From positions 1 through 9,080 of the forward strand of contig WJOV01000134.1 in assembly GCA_009618475.1 (NCBI GenBank): 9,080 nucleotides of DNA, read 5' to 3'. The DNA is from Methanosarcinales archaeon. Its GTDB lineage: Archaea > Halobacteriota > Syntropharchaeia > Alkanophagales > Methanospirareceae. The stretch's first letter is position 1; every line of letters starts with the position of its first letter. Both the position numbers and the translations under genes were made by a program. This document shows, in pieces, positions 6,014 to 9,080 of the stretch. The notes beneath the pieces were generated by a model. It saw only the letters and a list, made by a program, of their open reading frames with translations. It did not search any database and was not told the DNA's origin.

Positions 6014-7456
6014 ATGGGCAATTTTATCCAGTTATTTAAAAAGAGTTTGCAGCTCTATATGTGTACAAAATGGACTTACCTTTTGATAATTCCCCTAATA
6101 GGCGTATTTGGATTTGTTTCTCTTTTGGGACAAGTATGGACCGAACTCACATTATCTTTTGTTTACCTTCTTGCCCCCGTATTTTTGATAATTGTGCCTG
6201 CAACTTTAATACCCGCGGAGAAAAATTCACGGTTTACAGACATCACCCTTACCTATCCTGTCTCAGATAGAGAATACTTCTTTTCACGGTATCTTTTATC
6301 TGTAATCGTGGGTTTGTTTTATCTTGCAATTACTCTTCCATTTATGGCGCTCTACTTTGCATTTGTTGGCATGCCACTTGCAGGCATGTTTCTTAAATAC
6401 TTCATCGCATCTATCTTGATTATCCTGTTTATATCTGGTTTAGGAACAATGATTGCTTCTGTCTGTGGTTCAAGACAAACGGTATCTCTTGCTATTTCGC
6501 TTATCTTTGTTTTTGGATATATCTTAGCTGCTATTTTCTATGGATTCCCGGAGTCCCACGGATTAGTTGTTATCGCTACTTTTATGAGACTCTCTCCAAT
6601 GGTTTCAATCTCGGACTATATGGGCTTTCCTCTGGGCTTTCCTCCAATTATCAATGTTGATAGAGCTATTTCGTTAGTTGTACCTATCGTGTCTATTCTC
6701 TTATTTCCATTAGTGGGCTTCCTGGTATTTGCCTATCTAAAAGAGGAAAAGGAAAAGAAGGTGATAGCGGTTATGCTCGTTGCTCTCTCGATAGTAGCTC
6801 CGGTTTTAGCAACCGGCACAATTGATACAAACTATAATGTAGTAGTGAAAAACGTTTTTGGTGGTTATGGTGATATTCATGCGGGAGTATTTATTGACGC
6901 TGATACTGCATCAGGATTAAGCGATGAAGAAAAAGGTGCCATATTAGAGCACCGACGAAAAAGGGGCGGTAAAATATATTCTGCGCGAGTGGCTGAAGAT
7001 GGTACAATAAACGGTGTGCTTCTTGTAAATCTGGCGACTCGTGAAGATTTATCTAATAGAAGTGATATAGAAGAAGTAGAAATAACCATTAAATCACCGG
7101 ATGATGGATTAAGATTTGATGGTGCTGCTGAACAATCATACATCTGTAAACCAAAAACTGCTGGATTTACCGATTGCAACTATACCTGGATTGAAATTCC
7201 TATTAAAATAAAGATCGTTGCGCCGAAACTCGAAATAGCAGGAGAATATATGGTTGAGCTCTCAGTACCTGATAACCGGAGTTTGAGTTCGAAACCAATA
7301 ATCGAGTTAACCGTACCGTACTATCTAACTGACAATTTCATGCACGTCCTCCAGTCTAACGTTTTTATCCATCAAAATTGCTTCCACTACTTCTCTGTCA
7401 CTAACCCCTTTTTTCTTATATATAACCTTATTTTCTATTTTTTTCTCTCTCAATAA
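6014..7456 (+). CDS. ABC-2 type permease with extracytoplasmic domain, 3' end chimeric
   Basis: Membrane partner of the preceding ATPase. ATG 6014 is preferred over GTG 6005 because GGTGGAG (5999-6005) sits 8 bases before it. Hydrophobic segments occur at about residues 21-40, 46-66, 92-118, 126-150, 157-176 and 217-241, as in ABC-2 permeases. A seventh at 249-267 is followed by about 170 residues of polar, beta-rich sequence, probably outside the membrane, with two cysteines (C378, C388) that could pair. This large C-terminal domain is unusual for a plain ABC-2 permease. From about residue 442 (base 7336) the frame reads the antisense of the HAD gene, giving a foreign 38-residue tail. The true C-terminus is therefore missing. 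The genuine part ends near 7335. Confidence 0.75.
   Translation: MGNFIQLFKKSLQLYMCTKWTYLLIIPLIGVFGFVSLLGQVWTELTLSFVYLLAPVFLIIVPATLIPAEKNSRFTDITLTYPVSDREYFFSRYLLSVIVGLFYLAITLPFMALYFAFVGMPLAGMFLKYFIASILIILFISGLGTMIASVCGSRQTVSLAISLIFVFGYILAAIFYGFPESHGLVVIATFMRLSPMVSISDYMGFPLGFPPIINVDRAISLVVPIVSILLFPLVGFLVFAYLKEEKEKKVIAVMLVALSIVAPVLATGTIDTNYNVVVKNVFGGYGDIHAGVFIDADTASGLSDEEKGAILEHRRKRGGKIYSARVAEDGTINGVLLVNLATREDLSNRSDIEEVEITIKSPDDGLRFDGAAEQSYICKPKTAGFTDCNYTWIEIPIKIKIVAPKLEIAGEYMVELSVPDNRSLSSKPIIELTVPYYLTDNFMHVLQSNVFIHQNCFHYFSVTNPFFLIYNLIFYFFLSQ
7288..7352 (-). repeat. 65-bp exact inverted repeat, internal copy, spanning the permease/HAD junction
   Basis: Its reverse complement equals 9016-9080, up to the right edge of the window. 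It contains the end of the genuine permease sequence (7288-7335) and the 17-bp core (7336-7352). It overlaps the internal copy of the 88-bp repeat by exactly that core. Confidence 0.95.
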
Positions 7457-7666
7457 ATCGGATAAAATTTTAGTGCGTTCCTCTTTCTCCATCGTTTCTT
7501 CGTATCTCGTCTTCAATATCGTCATCGCACCTCTTTTAAGCCTGTCCGTGCAGGTTATTCCCGATACCCTGCTGCGCTTTGTCACTCCCCTTTCCATATC
7601 TTTTATAATCCTGAAAGGTGCGTATAAAACGCCGGCACCATCAAAAACAACCGCTAACTCAGACAT
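7325..7666 (-). CDS. HAD-superfamily hydrolase, N-terminal fragment, interrupted at ~7336
   Basis: The frame encodes 113 residues from ATG 7666 to a stop at 7325. GGAGTGAG at about 7671-7678 is the ribosome binding site. Motif I is VVFDGAGVLY, with the likely nucleophile D9; the usual second Asp (DxD) is Ala11, as in some divergent HAD proteins. Residues 82-110 are identical to the start of the fragment at 1-561, and the two join into one 267-residue protein. The last three residues (IVS) and the stop come from antisense permease sequence, so this copy lacks motifs II-IV and would be inactive. It is divergent from MCM with a 156-bp spacer, probably the native promoter region of the full HAD gene. 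Confidence 0.8.
   Translation of the reverse strand: MSELAVVFDGAGVLYAPFRIIKDMERGVTKRSRVSGITCTDRLKRGAMTILKTRYEETMEKEERTKILSDLLREKKIENKVIYKKKGVSDREVVEAILMDKNVRLEDVHEIVS
7336..7423 (-). repeat. 88-bp exact inverted repeat, internal copy
   Basis: Reverse complement of 1-88, lying in the HAD N-terminal fragment. At 7335 it changes abruptly into permease sequence, where the left copy continues into the HAD C-terminal half. Confidence 0.95.
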
Positions 7667-7822
7667 ATACTCTCACTCCTCTCCTCACCCATAACGGTGA
7701 CTTCTTTCTTCCTTTCTATGCTATACGCCATGATAACATACTACCAACCCAGTTTGATATTATTTTAAAAACATCTTCATCTATCTAAATATCTTTATAA
7801 GAAAAAGAGAGAAGTAAACAAA
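7667..7822. promoter_or_regulatory. Divergent promoter region between HAD and MCM
   Basis: A 156-bp A/T-rich spacer between divergent starts. On the plus strand TTTATAAG (7794-7801) lies 21 bases before the MCM ATG, consistent with an archaeal TATA box and a leaderless or very short-leader transcript. For HAD (minus strand) only the purine-rich ribosome binding region at about 7671-7685 is clear; no strong TATA box is evident. Confidence 0.45.
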
Positions 7823-9043
7823 ATGATGCAGGACCTGGTAACAGAGAAGTGGGAGGACTTTCTGAAGCGGTATTATTGGGACGAAATCATAGAGGTGTCG
7901 AATTCGTATCCGGAAAGGCGTAGTTTGTTCGTTGGGTTCTCGGACATGGACATATACGACCCGACAATAGCCGATATGCTTTTAGAAGACCCTGATGTAA
8001 CAATAGAAGCTGCAACAAGGGCTTTACGGGAAATGGACATTCCTACGGGTGTCACACTCGATGAAGCCAATCTCCGTATAATAAAACTTCCACGAAGGGT
8101 GAAGATACGGGATATTAGAAGCAACGACATAGGCAAGCTGGTGGGCATAGAGGGGTTGGTAACAAAGGCGACGGAGGTAAGACCGCGGATAGTGGAAGCG
8201 GTATTTGAATGCCCCTTTTGTCATCATATCTTTTCGATAGCGCAAAGTGGAAGGCAGTTCAAAGAGCCGGTGGAGTGTGAACAGGAGAGCGGGGGCTGTG
8301 GAAGAAAAGCACGGCAGTTCAACTTATCGGTGGAAAAGTCCAAATTCGCAAATGCGCAAAAGATAAGGTTACAGGAGTCGCCGGAGGAGTTAAGAGGTGG
8401 TGAATTACCGCAAGCGATAGACGTAAATCTGGAAGACGACATTTCAGGCGAGGTATCTCCCGGGGGCCGTGTGATTGTTACCGGTATTCTCAGGTCTTAT
8501 CAGCGGACGACACAATTTGGGAAGACGCCTTTCTTTGATATATACCTCGATGGCAATTCGCTGGAGTTGAAGGAGGAGGAGTTTGGGGAGATAGAGATAA
8601 CAGAGGCGGATGAGCGAGAAATAATGGAGTTGAAGAAGCAGCCGGACGTGTATGAGAAGCTCATAAGAAGCATTGCTCCTTCTATATATGGCTACGAGGA
8701 AATAAAAGAAGCGATGATTCTTCAATTGTTCGCAGGCGTCCCAAAGGAGTTGCCGGATGAGACGAGGGTGCGAGGTGACATACACGTGCTTCTCGTTGGA
8801 GACCCGGGAGTTGCAAAGAGTCAACTGCTCACCTACTTAGTGAAGTTAGCACCTCGCGGTTTATACACGGGGGGTAAGAGCAGCACTGCCGCAGGACTTA
8901 CCGCAGCCGCGGTTAGAGATGAGTTTGGAGAGGGGAGATGGACTTTAGAGGCTGGTGCTTTAGTGCTTGCAGACAAGGGAATAGCGGCGGTGGATGAGAT
9001 AGACAAGATGAAAAAGGAGGACGTGCATGAAATTGTCAGTTAG
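7823..9043 (+). CDS. mcm: Archaeal MCM replicative helicase, truncated after Walker B
   Basis: MCM forms the hexameric replicative DNA helicase of archaea. Visible here are the N-terminal domain (residues 1-110), a zinc site (C130, C133, C152, C159), the OB-fold beta-hairpin region (about 165-245), Walker A GDPGVAKS (326-333) and Walker B with AAVDEIDKM (388-396). MCM proteins are normally about 650-700 residues. Here the expected KMRKEDRSALHEAMEQ continuation breaks at KKED, after which VHEIVS and a stop follow. That tail comes from the 65-bp inverted repeat (9016-9080). Sensor 1, the arginine finger, sensor 2 and the winged helix are absent, so this copy cannot be a working helicase. Because MCM is essential in most archaea, a complete gene must exist elsewhere or the join is artificial. 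ATG 7823 and ATG 7826 are both possible starts. Confidence 0.9.
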   Translation: MMQDLVTEKWEDFLKRYYWDEIIEVSNSYPERRSLFVGFSDMDIYDPTIADMLLEDPDVTIEAATRALREMDIPTGVTLDEANLRIIKLPRRVKIRDIRSNDIGKLVGIEGLVTKATEVRPRIVEAVFECPFCHHIFSIAQSGRQFKEPVECEQESGGCGRKARQFNLSVEKSKFANAQKIRLQESPEELRGGELPQAIDVNLEDDISGEVSPGGRVIVTGILRSYQRTTQFGKTPFFDIYLDGNSLELKEEEFGEIEITEADEREIMELKKQPDVYEKLIRSIAPSIYGYEEIKEAMILQLFAGVPKELPDETRVRGDIHVLLVGDPGVAKSQLLTYLVKLAPRGLYTGGKSSTAAGLTAAAVRDEFGEGRWTLEAGALVLADKGIAAVDEIDKMKKEDVHEIVS

Positions 9044-9080
9044 ATAGTACGGTACGGTTAACTCGATTATTGGTTTCGAA
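9016..9080 (+). repeat. 65-bp exact inverted repeat, right copy at MCM breakpoint
   Basis: Exact reverse complement of 7288-7352. The first 17 bases are the junction core and the remaining 48 are antisense permease sequence running to the window edge. MCM is already compatible with the first 7 bases (GGAGGAC), so the exact breakpoint lies between about 9016 and 9023. Confidence 0.95.

Noticed and set aside
7654..7731. A 25-codon minus-strand ORF (MAYSIERKKEV...) overlapping the HAD start
   Set aside because: It has no ribosome binding site or recognisable family, and its 3' part is the purine-rich leader of the HAD gene; chance is more likely.
8444..8824. A 126-residue minus-strand ORF opposite MCM
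   Set aside because: It is antisense to conserved MCM sequence including Walker A; no independent support.

Overview
The window looks like a euryarchaeal chromosome fragment, probably from a methanogen or an anaerobic methane/alkane oxidiser (ANME-1-like lineages are one option, which I cannot prove). The evidence is an archaeal MCM helicase, a CofH-type subunit of the coenzyme F420 (FO) pathway, a methanogenesis-marker-2-like AIR-synthase-fold protein, TATA-like boxes and GGTGA-type ribosome binding sites.

Layout. 1-561: C-terminal part of a HAD-family hydrolase, open at the left edge. 572-1612: Mmp2-like protein, 10 bp downstream. 1685-2746: CofH. Convergent to it, 2755-4083 (minus): a membrane PAS-PAS protein with a histidine-kinase dimerisation segment but no ATPase domain. 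4084-4477: non-coding, with a nested inverted-repeat element (4165-4370) and the first copy of a 37-bp direct repeat. 4478-5119 (minus): a Doc-type toxin gene between two very small ORFs, flanked by the two 37-bp repeats. 5271-7339 (plus): an ABC ATPase and its ABC-2 membrane partner, the latter interrupted near 7336. 7336-7666 (minus): N-terminal part of the same HAD hydrolase. 7823-9022 (plus): N-terminal ~400 residues of MCM, interrupted just after Walker B.

The most striking property is structural. A 17-bp core occurs three times (72-88 plus, 7352-7336 minus, 9016-9032 plus), always at a breakpoint. Positions 1-88 are the exact reverse complement of 7336-7423. Positions 9016-9080 are the exact reverse complement of 7288-7352. 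Joining 7666->7336 (minus) to 89->561 (plus) restores an uninterrupted 267-residue HAD protein with all its motifs. The left-end junction is therefore native, while the junctions at ~7336 and ~9016 each break two reading frames. The inferred ancestral order is MCM (leftward) / HAD -> mmp2-like -> cofH ... ABC ATPase -> permease, with two inverted fold-back joins added. This pattern fits template-switch chimeras of whole-genome amplification or an assembly fault. A genuine microhomology-mediated or site-specific inversion is possible but not shown.

I see no CRISPR array, rRNA, tRNA or clear transposase gene, and no convincing new biological system. The best biological leads are the repeat-flanked Doc module and the kinase-like protein without a catalytic domain.
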